From positions 62,001-126,000 of the forward strand of contig JAMLHC010000001.1 in the NCBI GenBank assembly GCA_023957335.1: a stretch of DNA of 64,000 nt, given 5' to 3'. Shown piece after piece: positions 9,451-18,567 of this stretch (the stretch's first letter is position 1; every line of letters begins with the position of its first letter). The stretch is from Bacteroidota bacterium (GTDB lineage: Bacteria; Bacteroidota; Bacteroidia; NS11-12g; UBA955). The notes beneath the pieces are model-generated. The model was not told the origin of the DNA. It did not search any database and saw only the letters and a list, made by a program, of their open reading frames with translations. The translations under genes were made by a program, and so were the position numbers.

Positions 9451-9824
9451 TTGATTTCCTCTATGCTTCCTTTGTCATCATTCCTCATCTGCTATAATAC
9501 ATTCAATAATATAAAAACGCCCCTATCAATCATTGTCCCGAAAGCACACTTGCTTAGGATTTAGTTTAGCAAAAATATAGCAATGTGTAAGTATCCCTAC
9601 AAGACTGTTTCTCCTTTTCGCTTGGAGTATTATTCCGACAACAACTCAAAAAAAACATCACAGCTGCAAAGTTTTGTCAATACATAGTTGCAGAATAATC
9701 ACTCTGATTGGATACACACATGCATATTATAACTCAATAATAATGATATAAATCATAACCGTTCATGATCAAAATCACAACAAATATTGTTTTCCCATTC
9801 TAATTTTGCCTTAAAATTCAAACC
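9451..9824. other. 374-base intergenic region
   Basis: There is no open frame of note. Apart from the promoter box at 9801-9808, I see no stem-loop with a T-run, no tRNA-like fold and no repeat. The region has a run of short AT-rich direct motifs (ataat/atgat at about 9735-9765) of no evident meaning. Confidence 0.5.
9801..9808 (+). promoter_or_regulatory. -7 promoter box of the 9825-14256 secreted-protein cluster
   Basis: TAatTTTG matches the consensus 17 bases before the ATG at 9825. No separate box was found before the second and third genes, so all three may share this promoter. Confidence 0.6.
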
Positions 9825-11594
9825 ATGAATAAAATACTTTTAATTGTACTTACGCTATCTTTTATTACTTCAACAAACGCTCAAACAGACAGTATTCTAA
9901 TTTTTCAACCGGGACCGGGATTAAATGACGGAACAGACCAAGGTGGTATAAGCGGAGGAAAAGATGTTTATACAAACGAATACATTCCTTCTCAAAATTT
10001 TGCAGAAGACAGTGTATTATTCACACTTCCAATAAGTAACTGTAACAACACCCAGATGCGTACGTTTATTCAGTTTGATTTGACGTATCTTCCAACTATT
10101 GTTGACTCGGTTTTTGTCGGATTTACACACAAACAACATACTATTTGCTGGAGCAATTGTGTAGCAGACTTTTATTTTGCTGCAATCAATCAGCCGTGGG
10201 ACGAAACAGTCGTAAATTACAGTAATATGCCTACTTATGGCGCTTCGTTTTATGGTCCTATTAATATATCAGTACCTAATAATTATGGAGTTAGAGAGTA
10301 TGATATTACGACAATGTATAATCAGTGGAAAAATGGCACAGTTGCATACCATGGTTTTGCCATATACTCTACAACGGTAGGCTGCAACAATGGTTGTGCA
10401 ATGTTTGCTGCGTATAGCTCTGATGATACAATTCCGGCAAACAGACCTTATTTAAAAATTTATTTTAATCCTGAAAATCAACCGACTCTTTCCGATAGCT
10501 TATCAGCACATTATCCCTTTAATGGAAATGCCAATGATGAAAGTGGGAACGGGAATGACGGTACTGTTAATGGAGCTACGCTGGTAGCCGACCGATTTGG
10601 AAATCCAAATAGTGCTTATAGTTTTAATGGAATAGACAATCTTATCGAAATAGCAAATAGTATATTACCCAATACTCCCACATCATACTCCATATCAGTT
10701 TGGATTAATCCATTCACATCAACTGATGGTAGTATCATTGGAGACCGTTCTTCTTCAAGTTGGGATTACAAATATTTTATGAATACCAATCCATTGAGAT
10801 TATCTACGAGTTCAAACATTAATACTTGTGTTAACTCCACTTTCTTTGATTCACAAACAGTCAACCTGAATACTTGGCAACACCTTACAGTAACATTAAA
10901 CACGAGTGACAATACGATAAAATCATACATTAACGGCTCACTGGTTGATTCACACAATGGTTTTTGCTGGCCTAATCAAATGACAGCAACAACCATAGGG
11001 GCTTCTCCTAATCCTGCAGGGCAAATTGATTACTATTATAATGGGATTATTGACGATATCAGAATTTACAAACGTGTTTTAACCCAAAGTGAAATTGAAG
11101 CTCTTTTCAATGAGAACCAGTGCAGGATTGATCAATCACTTACTCAAAACAACAATATACTTACTGCTAACCAATCGGGAGCAACCTATCAATGGCTGGA
11201 TTGCGATAATGGCTATACAGAAATGCAGGGAGAAACAAATCAATCCTTTACAGCAACTCAAAATGGTAATTATGCTGTTGAAATAACACAAGGGGTATGT
11301 GTAGATACGTCAGCTTGTTATTCGGTATCAAGCCTTGGAATTTTAGAAAACAATCTGGGCACAGACATCACTGTTTATCCAAACCCAACTGAAGGTATGG
11401 TGAAAATTGATTTAGGGGAAGCCTTGTCTGAGTTTAATGTTAGTATAATAGATGGAAACGGCAAATTAATTAGACAATCAACCTACAACAACACCAAAAT
11501 GTTTGAACTGAATTTAGATGTTCAGTCCGGCATCTATTTATTGACAATTAATTCGGGAAATAAAAAGGCAACGATAAGACTGATGAAAAATTAA
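9825..11594 (+). CDS. Secreted DNRLRE/LamG protein with T9SS sorting domain
   Basis: This 589-residue surface protein has a signal peptide ending TSTNAQ. Residues about 25-215 look like a DNRLRE-type beta-sandwich: a run of QFDLTYLP, INQPWDETVVNYSNMP and YDITTMYNQW segments, related to carbohydrate-binding modules. Residues about 227-430 are a LamG/concanavalin-like domain (HYPFNGNANDESGNGNDGT, YSFNGID, GIIDDIRIYKRVL). Residues about 440-500 form a short cysteine-containing Ig-like module (YQWLDCDNGY). Residues about 515-589 are a type A T9SS sorting domain (VYPNPTEG through SGIYLLTI). The last two modules recur almost unchanged in the gene ending at 14256. Adhesion or polysaccharide binding is inferred from the domain types only. 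Confidence 0.8.
   Translation: MNKILLIVLTLSFITSTNAQTDSILIFQPGPGLNDGTDQGGISGGKDVYTNEYIPSQNFAEDSVLFTLPISNCNNTQMRTFIQFDLTYLPTIVDSVFVGFTHKQHTICWSNCVADFYFAAINQPWDETVVNYSNMPTYGASFYGPINISVPNNYGVREYDITTMYNQWKNGTVAYHGFAIYSTTVGCNNGCAMFAAYSSDDTIPANRPYLKIYFNPENQPTLSDSLSAHYPFNGNANDESGNGNDGTVNGATLVADRFGNPNSAYSFNGIDNLIEIANSILPNTPTSYSISVWINPFTSTDGSIIGDRSSSSWDYKYFMNTNPLRLSTSSNINTCVNSTFFDSQTVNLNTWQHLTVTLNTSDNTIKSYINGSLVDSHNGFCWPNQMTATTIGASPNPAGQIDYYYNGIIDDIRIYKRVLTQSEIEALFNENQCRIDQSLTQNNNILTANQSGATYQWLDCDNGYTEMQGETNQSFTATQNGNYAVEITQGVCVDTSACYSVSSLGILENNLGTDITVYPNPTEGMVKIDLGEALSEFNVSIIDGNGKLIRQSTYNNTKMFELNLDVQSGIYLLTINSGNKKATIRLMKN
11371..11594 (+). repeat. T9SS tail repeat, copy 1
   Basis: The 3' end of this gene encodes YPNPTEGMVKIDLGEALSE and the rest of a sorting domain. 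It matches 14035-14256 codon for codon over most of its length, with mainly third-position differences. This is far closer than any other T9SS tail in the window. Confidence 0.75.
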
Positions 11595-11620
11595 CGATTA
11601 GCAATCATAAAAATAAAAAC

Positions 11621-12634
11621 ATGAAAAGAAAACAACTTTTTACATTGATAATTGCGATAGCAACAACAATGACTGTTAATGCACAAACTATTGCATTACA
11701 TTCCACAAACGGAACACAAATTTTTAAAGGTGTAAATGCCCTAAACACAGCTTACACTGCTGCTCAAAATGGCGACACACTCTATCTTTCAGGAGGAAGT
11801 TTTACACCTCCATCTGCGTTTGACAAACAATTATTGATTTTTGGGGCAGGGCATTATGTGGATTCAACGATGGCAACGAGTAAATCATTTATTCTGGGAA
11901 ATGTTGTGTTATCTGGCAATGCCGATAATATAATGATACAAGGTGTAGATATTAATGGAGACTTAAATTTTTCAGTCAATCAAGCGGTTAATAATGTTAT
12001 CGTTCGTTTTTGCCGTATGAACAACTTCTCTGTAACAGGCTCATCAAACTCCTCACAAAATATTTCCATCATCAATAATGTTATCAGTGGTATAATTTAT
12101 TTAGAAAATGGTATAAATGCGCTAGTAGCTAACAATATCTTTGGCTATTTTGCTGCTTCCACTAACGGACATATTATTCAAAATAATATTATTCTCACTT
12201 CAACTTGTTGGTGGGGAGATTGTAATTTTGGAAGTGGAGACAATAATACGTTTAATAACAACATTATCGTACACAGCAGTACTAAATGGGGCGGAAATGG
12301 CAATGTTTTTCAAAACAATGTTTTTGTAAATGCTACCCCATCTTACGGTACTACCTATACCGCACTTAACAACTATGTAAATATACCGCAAGCTGATATC
12401 TTTATCAATCAAACAGGTAATGGATTTAATTATGCTCATAACTACCACCTTAAAAATCCAATAACCTATCTCGGAACAGATGGAACAGAAGTAGGTATTT
12501 ATGGTGGAACTTTCCCTTACAAAGAAGGAGCCGTACCAAGCAATCCGCATATTCAAATGAAAAATATTGCTCCCACAACCGACACAAACGGAGATTTACA
12601 AATACAAATTCAGGTGGAATCTCAAGGAAATTAA
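11621..12634 (+). CDS. Secreted parallel beta-helix protein
   Basis: The 337-residue product has a signal peptide (MKRKQLFTLIIAIATTMTVNAQ). The opening NALNTAYTAAQNGDTLYLSGGSF is the typical N-cap of right-handed beta-helix (pectin-lyase-like) proteins. It is followed by about eight short N/I/V-rich coils (NIMIQGVDINGD, NISIINNVISG, ALVANNIFG, IIQNNIILTS, TFNNNIIVHSS, VFQNNVFVNA). No catalytic motif and no T9SS sorting domain are visible, so it is exported but not obviously displayed by T9SS. Its stop codon shares one base with the next ATG (TAATG), pointing to translational coupling with the following cargo protein. Confidence 0.7.
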   Translation: MKRKQLFTLIIAIATTMTVNAQTIALHSTNGTQIFKGVNALNTAYTAAQNGDTLYLSGGSFTPPSAFDKQLLIFGAGHYVDSTMATSKSFILGNVVLSGNADNIMIQGVDINGDLNFSVNQAVNNVIVRFCRMNNFSVTGSSNSSQNISIINNVISGIIYLENGINALVANNIFGYFAASTNGHIIQNNIILTSTCWWGDCNFGSGDNNTFNNNIIVHSSTKWGGNGNVFQNNVFVNATPSYGTTYTALNNYVNIPQADIFINQTGNGFNYAHNYHLKNPITYLGTDGTEVGIYGGTFPYKEGAVPSNPHIQMKNIAPTTDTNGDLQIQIQVESQGN

Positions 12635-14256
12635 TGGAACACCTTAAAACAATGAATATGAAAAAGATAGCATTTTCAATTTTAACCAGTATGCTTACTC
12701 TCATGAGTTTTGTAAGCCTTGCCCAAAATGAAATTAATGGTTACGAATATTGGTTTGATAATGATTATGCGGGAAAAACGACTACGACTGTTGCTGTACC
12801 AAAACAGCAATTAACGGTCAATCAGTTGGTATCAACAAGCGGATTAGCTTCAGGAATCCATACGTTAAATTTTCGTTCGTTTGATAAGAATGGCGTTTAC
12901 AGCAGTGTATCAAGTAGTTTTTTTTATAAAACTTCGCCAATCAGCAACAATCCAAATCCACAAGTTACAGCCTATCAATATTGGTTAGACAACGATTTTG
13001 GGAATGCCGTTACCGTAAGCACACCCGCACAACAACAAATCAATATTAACGAATTAATTTCAATGGCTTCAGTTGCAAACGGAATTCATACACTCAATAT
13101 CCGTTTTAAAGATAATTTGAATATTTGGAGCAGTGTGGCAAGAAGTTTTTTCTATAAAACATCACAGCAAACTGTGGTGCAAAATTATGTTGTAGGCTAT
13201 CGTTATTGGTTTGACAATAATTTTGCAAATGCTGTTTACACGCCTGTTGTCGCTAATCAGCAAGTAAATGTGATGGATAATCTGGACATGACCCACATAT
13301 CAAAAGGAAGGCACCAAGTTCATTTTCAGTTTAAAGACACTTTGCAACAATGGAGTGTTGTTGTGACAGATTCTGTAGAAAAAGTTTCATTGCCCATTGC
13401 AAATTTCGCTTACACACCACAAGCAAGTTGCGATTCGACCATCGTTCAATTTACCAATTTAAGCGTTGATGGAGATACTTATTTTTGGGATTTTGGTGAT
13501 GGAACAACGGATACAACTGCTAATCCGACTCACATTTATAACACGATAGGCCACTATTTGGTCAGCTTAACGATTACGGATACGCTTACGGGTGCAGACA
13601 ATACCTATCAAACATCTCTATTTGTTATAGGAAGTACATCTCATTCGTTTTCAGTTACAGCTTGCAACAGTTACACATCACCAAGCGGAAATTACACCTT
13701 TATCACGAGCGGAACATACTATGACACCATTCCAAACCAATGGGGTTGCGACAGTTTACTAATGATTATGGCTACAATTAATCATAGTCCCAGCAACGAA
13801 GTTACAAGAGATGGGAATATGTTAACAGCCAATGCAAGTGGAGTAAATTATCAATGGTTGGATTGCGATAATGGTTTCTCTCCATTAGCAAATGAAACAA
13901 ACCAGAGTTTTACAGCAACAGCTAACGGGAATTATGCGGTTAGAGTTTCTCAAAATAACTGTGCTGACACCTCCATTTGTTATTCGATTACAACGGTTGG
14001 AATTTTGGAAAATACATTTAGTAATGACATAATTGTTTATCCAAACCCAACTGATGACATGGTGAAAATTGATTTGGGAGAAGCTTTGTCTGAGTTTAAT
14101 GTTAGTTTAATGGACGTAAACGGCAAATTGATTAGACAATCAACATATATAAACACCAAAATGTTTGAACTGAATTTGGATGTTCAGTCTGGTGTCTATT
14201 TATTGATAATTAATTCGAGAGATAAAAAGGCAACGATAAGACTGGTGAAAAATTAA
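12634..14256 (+). CDS. Secreted triple-repeat/PKD protein with T9SS sorting domain
   Basis: The 540-residue product carries a signal peptide (MKKIAFSILTSMLTLMSF, ending SLAQ). Three imperfect repeats of about 70-75 residues follow at roughly 36-110, 113-185 and 189-260. Each opens YxYWxDNxF and ends in a GxHxxxxxFxD...SFFYK pattern. A PKD domain (FWDFGDGTTDT, THIYNTIGHY) spans about 260-335. Then come a cysteine-containing module (NYQWLDCDNGF) and a T9SS type A sorting domain (about 466-540). The first ATG overlaps the previous stop with an AAGGA 6 bases upstream; the ATGs at 12652 and 12658 would give a cleaner signal peptide. The repeats are not ones I can name. Confidence 0.75.
   Translation: MEHLKTMNMKKIAFSILTSMLTLMSFVSLAQNEINGYEYWFDNDYAGKTTTTVAVPKQQLTVNQLVSTSGLASGIHTLNFRSFDKNGVYSSVSSSFFYKTSPISNNPNPQVTAYQYWLDNDFGNAVTVSTPAQQQININELISMASVANGIHTLNIRFKDNLNIWSSVARSFFYKTSQQTVVQNYVVGYRYWFDNNFANAVYTPVVANQQVNVMDNLDMTHISKGRHQVHFQFKDTLQQWSVVVTDSVEKVSLPIANFAYTPQASCDSTIVQFTNLSVDGDTYFWDFGDGTTDTTANPTHIYNTIGHYLVSLTITDTLTGADNTYQTSLFVIGSTSHSFSVTACNSYTSPSGNYTFITSGTYYDTIPNQWGCDSLLMIMATINHSPSNEVTRDGNMLTANASGVNYQWLDCDNGFSPLANETNQSFTATANGNYAVRVSQNNCADTSICYSITTVGILENTFSNDIIVYPNPTDDMVKIDLGEALSEFNVSLMDVNGKLIRQSTYINTKMFELNLDVQSGVYLLIINSRDKKATIRLVKN
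14035..14256 (+). repeat. T9SS tail repeat, copy 2
   Basis: This copy encodes YPNPTDDMVKIDLGEALSE onward and ends ATIRLVKN. It is nearly the same at DNA level as copy 1 (11371-11594), which suggests recent duplication or gene conversion between the two cargo genes. Confidence 0.75.
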
Positions 14257-14331
14257 AATCAATCTCGCATTTACTTTTTAACCATTAAGCTCGGTTTAAA
14301 ACAAGCCACCATTAGATTGGTAAAGCAGTAA
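14257..14331 (+). pseudogene. Fragment of a third T9SS tail
   Basis: Directly after the stop at 14254-14256, the same frame continues for 24 codons to a TAA at 14329-14331. It begins QSRIYFLTIKLG from the second codon and ends KQATIRLVKQ. This aligns residue by residue with the last 23 residues of copy 1 (QSGIYLLTI..., ...ATIRLMKN). It has no start codon or ribosome site of its own. It is best explained as the 3' remnant left by an unequal recombination or replacement of a cargo gene tail. Confidence 0.7.
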
Positions 14332-14430
14332 TGACACCTAAAAAAGTTATGTAATAATTAGCGCAAACGCTTCAAACTACAACTATCAGGTTTCTTATAC
14401 CCATCAGAACCAAAGCTTTGAGGATTCGAT

Positions 14431-14461
14431 TTTGTAATGAGTAATAAACCATGCTATTTTG
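14431..14461 (+). promoter_or_regulatory. Promoter of dapD (-33 and -7 elements)
   Basis: TTTG at 14431-14434 is followed after 20 bases by TAtTTTG (14455-14461, one base shorter than the usual box). The dapD ATG is 18 bases further on. This is the clearest two-part promoter in the window. Confidence 0.5.
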
Positions 14462-14478
14462 CATGTAAATTAAGATAG

Positions 14479-15303
14479 ATGCAAAAACAACAAGAAATTA
14501 TAGAGGCTGCTTGGGGAAACAGAGCATTGTTGCAAGACAAAGAAACCTTAAACACGATTGAAGAAATCATTGCAATGCTGGATGAAGGCAAGATTAGAGT
14601 AGCTGAACCAAGCAGTAACACAGCAAATGGATGGCAAGTAAATGAATGGGTTAAAAAAGCCGTGATTTTGTACTTCCCTACTAAAAAAATGGAAACCTTG
14701 CATGCAGGGGTCATGGAATTTTATGATAAAATTCCACTTAAAAAGAATTTTGAAAAGCTGGGTGTACGCGTTGTTCCTCACGGGATTGCTCGTTATGGAA
14801 GTTTTGTTGCACCGGGCGTAATTATGATGCCTTCTTATGTCAATATTGGTGCGTATGTCGATAGTGGAACTATGGTGGACACATGGGCAACGGTGGGGTC
14901 TTGCGCTCAGATTGGGAAAAATGTGCATTTGAGTGGAGGCGTAGGTATTGGAGGCGTATTAGAACCCGTTCAAGCATCTCCTGTAATTATTGAAGACAAT
15001 GCCTTTATTGGTTCGCGCTGCATAGTAGTTGAGGGCGTGAGAATTGGGGAAGAAGCTGTTTTGGGCGCAGGAGTAACCCTAACACAATCAACTAAAATTT
15101 TAGATATAACTCAAAAAGAGGTAAAAACATACATTGGCTATGTCCCTCCTCGCTCGGTGGTCATACCCGGTTCTTATGAAAAAGATTTTAACGCAGGCAA
15201 ATTCCATGTGCCTTGCGCACTTATTATAGGTCAAAGAAAAGAGAGCACAGACAAGAAAACTTCTCTTAACAATGCATTGAGAGATAACGAAGTGGCTGTC
15301 TAA
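14479..15303 (+). CDS. dapD: Tetrahydrodipicolinate N-succinyltransferase
   Basis: DapD transfers succinyl from succinyl-CoA to tetrahydrodipicolinate in the succinylase branch of diaminopimelate and lysine synthesis. The 274-residue length is normal. The N-terminal helical domain (about 1-95) includes GKIRVAEP and WVKKAVILYF. It is followed by the left-handed beta-helix with PGVIMMPSYVNIGAYVD, MVDTWATVGSCAQIG, HLSGGVGIGGVLEP and IEDNAFIGSRC, all hallmark segments. The enzyme is a cytosolic trimer in known members. A glycosyltransferase starts 8 bases after the stop and is probably co-transcribed. Confidence 0.95.
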   Translation: MQKQQEIIEAAWGNRALLQDKETLNTIEEIIAMLDEGKIRVAEPSSNTANGWQVNEWVKKAVILYFPTKKMETLHAGVMEFYDKIPLKKNFEKLGVRVVPHGIARYGSFVAPGVIMMPSYVNIGAYVDSGTMVDTWATVGSCAQIGKNVHLSGGVGIGGVLEPVQASPVIIEDNAFIGSRCIVVEGVRIGEEAVLGAGVTLTQSTKILDITQKEVKTYIGYVPPRSVVIPGSYEKDFNAGKFHVPCALIIGQRKESTDKKTSLNNALRDNEVAV

Positions 15304-15311
15304 ATTACAAT

Positions 15312-16394
15312 ATGAAAACACTCAAAATCGGTTTTGATGCAAAACGTATTTTTAATAATCACACGGGTTTAGGTGTGTATGGCAGAAATTTAGTCAGTAA
15401 TTTGACTAAACAATACCCTGCAAACCAATATTTCTTATTTACACCCAAAGAGACTACCCTCTTTCGTCCAAATCCTGTAAACACTGCTGTTATTAAGCCT
15501 TCCACGCCTTTTAAAGCATTATGGCGTTCGTACGGAATTAACAAAGAAATAGTGCAAAATAATTTGGATATTTATCATGGATTAAGCAACGAGATACCGT
15601 TCAAACTAAGTAAATCTGTCAAATATGTTTGTACCATCCACGATTTGATTTGGCTCAGAATGCCGGAGACATACAAATCTATAGACAGGTATTTTTATAC
15701 AAAAAAGCTCAAACATGCTTGTACAAACAGTGATATCATCATTGCAACAAGTCATCAGACGGCAAATGACATTCAGGAGTTGATGCATGTTCCGGCACAT
15801 AAGATTCGCATTGTTTATCAAACAGGACCGGAAATCCCGTCACATATCAGAAGCGACTCACCGCTCGAATCTCCTTATTTCTTCTATCTAAGTTCTTTTC
15901 AAGAAAGAAAAAATCATATTCCTTTACTCAAAGCCTTTGCAAACATCAAGGACAAGAGTAACAGAATGTTAGTATTGGCAGGGGCAGAGGGTAATACTTT
16001 GAAAGAAGTGCAACAATTTGTTGCATCAAACAAATTACAATCAGACGTAAAAATTCTAACCAATATCAGTGATGTGCAAAAATATTGGTGGCTCAAACAT
16101 GCGGATGCTTTTGTCTATCCTTCTGCGTATGAAGGCTTTGGCATTCCGCTTATTGAAGCCATGCAACTCGGCATACCATTAATTTTGCATGACATTCCTG
16201 TTTTTAGAGAAATTGCAGAAAATACTGCTCAATATTTTTCACTCAAATCCGAAGGCAGCTTAGAGCAAGAATTGATGGATTTCACACATAATAAAGAACC
16301 TAATAGTTGTGTTAAAGCACAGATTTTACCAAAATTTTCTCCCGAACATACCAATCAGCAACTTTTTTCCGTTTATGATGAACTAACATCATAA
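15312..16394 (+). CDS. Glycosyltransferase family 4 (GT-B fold)
   Basis: This 360-residue retaining glycosyltransferase has the N-terminal LKIGFDAKRIFNNHTGLGVYGRNL glycine loop, split here as FDAKRIF and GLGVYGRN. In the C-terminal half it has FFYLSSFQERKN and the donor-binding YEGFGIPLIEAMQLG with the E-x7-E arrangement. Proteins of this kind transfer sugars to lipid-linked or polysaccharide acceptors on the cytoplasmic face. The substrate cannot be read from the sequence. Its position 8 bases after dapD suggests shared transcription rather than shared function. No signal peptide or membrane segment is present. Confidence 0.85.
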   Translation: MKTLKIGFDAKRIFNNHTGLGVYGRNLVSNLTKQYPANQYFLFTPKETTLFRPNPVNTAVIKPSTPFKALWRSYGINKEIVQNNLDIYHGLSNEIPFKLSKSVKYVCTIHDLIWLRMPETYKSIDRYFYTKKLKHACTNSDIIIATSHQTANDIQELMHVPAHKIRIVYQTGPEIPSHIRSDSPLESPYFFYLSSFQERKNHIPLLKAFANIKDKSNRMLVLAGAEGNTLKEVQQFVASNKLQSDVKILTNISDVQKYWWLKHADAFVYPSAYEGFGIPLIEAMQLGIPLILHDIPVFREIAENTAQYFSLKSEGSLEQELMDFTHNKEPNSCVKAQILPKFSPEHTNQQLFSVYDELTS

Positions 16395-16563
16395 CACATA
16401 AGAGATTGTATTGTAAAATCTTTCATAGTCCTGTATTTATTTTTTTATCCAAAACACTATATTTCAAACTCTTATGTGCAAATTAACCGACTTGTTTCAA
16501 ATCAAGACAACTGCTATTTTAAAAAAAAATACGTTAAAATAAGCGACTATATTAAAAACACAC

Positions 16564-16571
16564 TATTTTTG
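16564..16571 (+). promoter_or_regulatory. -7 promoter box of the LamG/T9SS gene
   Basis: TAttTTTG followed by CCGC is an exact consensus match 39 bases before the ATG at 16610. The remaining part of the gap 16395-16563 is AT-rich with no recognised feature. Confidence 0.6.
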
Positions 16572-16609
16572 CCGCGCTTTTAGCAACACTAATAAAAAAC
16601 TCGCATACA

Positions 16610-18505
16610 ATGCAAAACAATCATTTTAAAGTTTTTTTGGGAAACTTGATAAAAAATCTAGTTCTCACTTTCGCTCTTCTCTCCTTCACAAATGCATTTA
16701 CCCAAACCGGACCAGCAGGCGTGGGCAACTCCAGTTCAAATGTTTTATGGCTGAGAGCCGACCAGGGAGTTTATAAAGATGCAGGCATTAACACAGCAGG
16801 CAACAACGACAGTGTTACCAGATGGCAAGACATGTCAGGCAATGGAATTCATGCAAATCAAACCATTGCAACAAAAAGACCTCATTATTATACCAATATC
16901 ATAAATGGTCTTCCGGCTATTAAATGGACTGCCTCCAAAGGTTCTTTTTTGGAATCTGCCGGAGTTACGACTGCAAACAATGCTTCTATTTGGGTAGTAG
17001 GCTCCTTTTCAAGTTTAGCCTCCCCTAATCCGGGTATTCTCCAAGGCAGACCTTCACTTGTTGCCAACCCGGCAGCACCCGGTGACAAATCAATCGGTAT
17101 GTGGGTAGATCAATCTACTGCAAAAATTTGGGGGCGTGGCATCCAATCTAATGGAACTTCAAGAGATATTGCATTAGGAACTGTAATATCAAGTAATACT
17201 TTCTTCATTGCCAATAACATTTATAGAAGCAATAAAATCGACCAATATGTAAATAGTGCATTCTCAAATAACACCACCTCTTTTGACGGCACACTTAAAT
17301 CTTGGGCAAATATCACAATTGGGATGCAGGCAAATGAATGTTGGAATGGTAATATAGCAGAAGTCATTGTTTTTAATAAAGAACTAAATGAAACAGAGAG
17401 AATTATTGTGGACAATTACTTAGCTGCCAAATATGCACTTCCATTATCCACAAACAGCTTGTATGTGCAAGGATTGCCCCTCAATGGGAAATTTGCGTAT
17501 GAAGTAGCCGGTATTGGCAGAGTTTCTGCAAGCGATTTTCATGATGATGCACAAGGTACCAGTTTTGTCAGAATCAACAATCCGCAAGACCTCAACAATG
17601 ATGAGTTTTTGATTTGGGGACATAACAATGATGATTTGCTTTCTTCCAATCTATACTCTATGCCTACCAGTGTAAAAGAACGTATAGGAAGAACATGGAG
17701 AGTAAATGAAGTAAATACTTCAGGATCTGCTGTGGATGTTGGCGCAATCGATATCATTTGGGATTTAAGTAACCACCCAGGTCCCATTGACCCAAATGAT
17801 TTAGTATTGATGATTGACAATGATGGAGATTTTTCGAATGCAACTACAATAACCGGGGCTACATCACTTGGAGGACGCAAATATAAATTTTCCGGTGTAA
17901 CTGCTATCAGCAACAATAGTTACTTCACGCTGGGTACTCTAAATTTCAAACTAACTCCATTGCCTATTGAGTTGCTCTCTTTTAGTGCAAAAAAAATAAA
18001 CCTTCATGAAGGGCTTGTTCAATGGACAACGGTTGAAGAAGTAAATAATGACCATTTTACACTCTACAAGTCAACAAATGGCGTTGAATGGTTTGAACTC
18101 ACACAGATACAATCCGAAGGAAACAGTCATTCACAGGTTCAATACGAATTTTTGGATAACAATCTTCAACAGGGAGTAACTTATTATAAACTTACCCAAA
18201 CCGACAGAAATGGTACTGAGAAACAAGTCGGAATAATCATGCTTGACAATAGCATTACTTATCAAGACATACGATTATATCCCAATCAAGTTGAAAATGA
18301 ATTGACTATTGAACTCCCAGAGTCAAGCACTGACTTTTTGGTAATGATAACAGACGCAACCGGAAAGACTTCAAATCTTGTGGCAGATTTTACAAATAAT
18401 TCCATTCTAAAAGCAGATATGTCCTCTTATAAACCAGGTATATACTTTGTGAGAGTAGCGAACAATCAATTCTCTTATTCTTTCAAAATCATTAAGTCCG
18501 AATAA
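16610..18505 (+). CDS. Secreted LamG-like surface protein with T9SS sorting domain
   Basis: The 631-residue product has a long signal region ending TNAFTQ. Residues about 40-280 look like a concanavalin/LamG fold (VLWLRADQGVYKD, WQDMSGNGIHANQ, GNIAEVIVFNKELNETER). Residues about 280-450 form a second beta-rich domain (EVAGIGRVSASDFH, LIWGHNND), often found next to such LamG modules in Bacteroidota surface proteins. A fibronectin-like stretch (VQWTTVEEVNNDHFTLYKS) precedes the T9SS sorting domain at about 555-631 (RLYPNQVENELTIELP, KPGIYFVRV). The YPNQ replaces the usual YPNP. The role is probably adhesion or matrix; no enzyme motif is seen. Confidence 0.8.
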   Translation: MQNNHFKVFLGNLIKNLVLTFALLSFTNAFTQTGPAGVGNSSSNVLWLRADQGVYKDAGINTAGNNDSVTRWQDMSGNGIHANQTIATKRPHYYTNIINGLPAIKWTASKGSFLESAGVTTANNASIWVVGSFSSLASPNPGILQGRPSLVANPAAPGDKSIGMWVDQSTAKIWGRGIQSNGTSRDIALGTVISSNTFFIANNIYRSNKIDQYVNSAFSNNTTSFDGTLKSWANITIGMQANECWNGNIAEVIVFNKELNETERIIVDNYLAAKYALPLSTNSLYVQGLPLNGKFAYEVAGIGRVSASDFHDDAQGTSFVRINNPQDLNNDEFLIWGHNNDDLLSSNLYSMPTSVKERIGRTWRVNEVNTSGSAVDVGAIDIIWDLSNHPGPIDPNDLVLMIDNDGDFSNATTITGATSLGGRKYKFSGVTAISNNSYFTLGTLNFKLTPLPIELLSFSAKKINLHEGLVQWTTVEEVNNDHFTLYKSTNGVEWFELTQIQSEGNSHSQVQYEFLDNNLQQGVTYYKLTQTDRNGTEKQVGIIMLDNSITYQDIRLYPNQVENELTIELPESSTDFLVMITDATGKTSNLVADFTNNSILKADMSSYKPGIYFVRVANNQFSYSFKIIKSE

Positions 18506-18536
18506 TAAGATTCAAAACAATCGGATCAGAGTCTAT

Positions 18537-18560
18537 CTTATTTAACGAAAATAAGTTTTT
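18537..18560 (+). terminator. Intrinsic terminator after the LamG/T9SS gene
   Basis: A perfect 7-bp inverted repeat, CTTATTT (18537-18543) and AAATAAG (18549-18555), with a 5-base loop is followed by TTTTT. The AT-only stem is weak but well placed between convergent genes. Confidence 0.5.
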
Positions 18561-18567
18561 GTGATTA

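Noticed and set aside
9451..9824. Possible small RNA or tRNA in the 374-base gap after panB
   Set aside because: No cloverleaf, no stem-loop with T-run and no promoter other than the one for the next gene.
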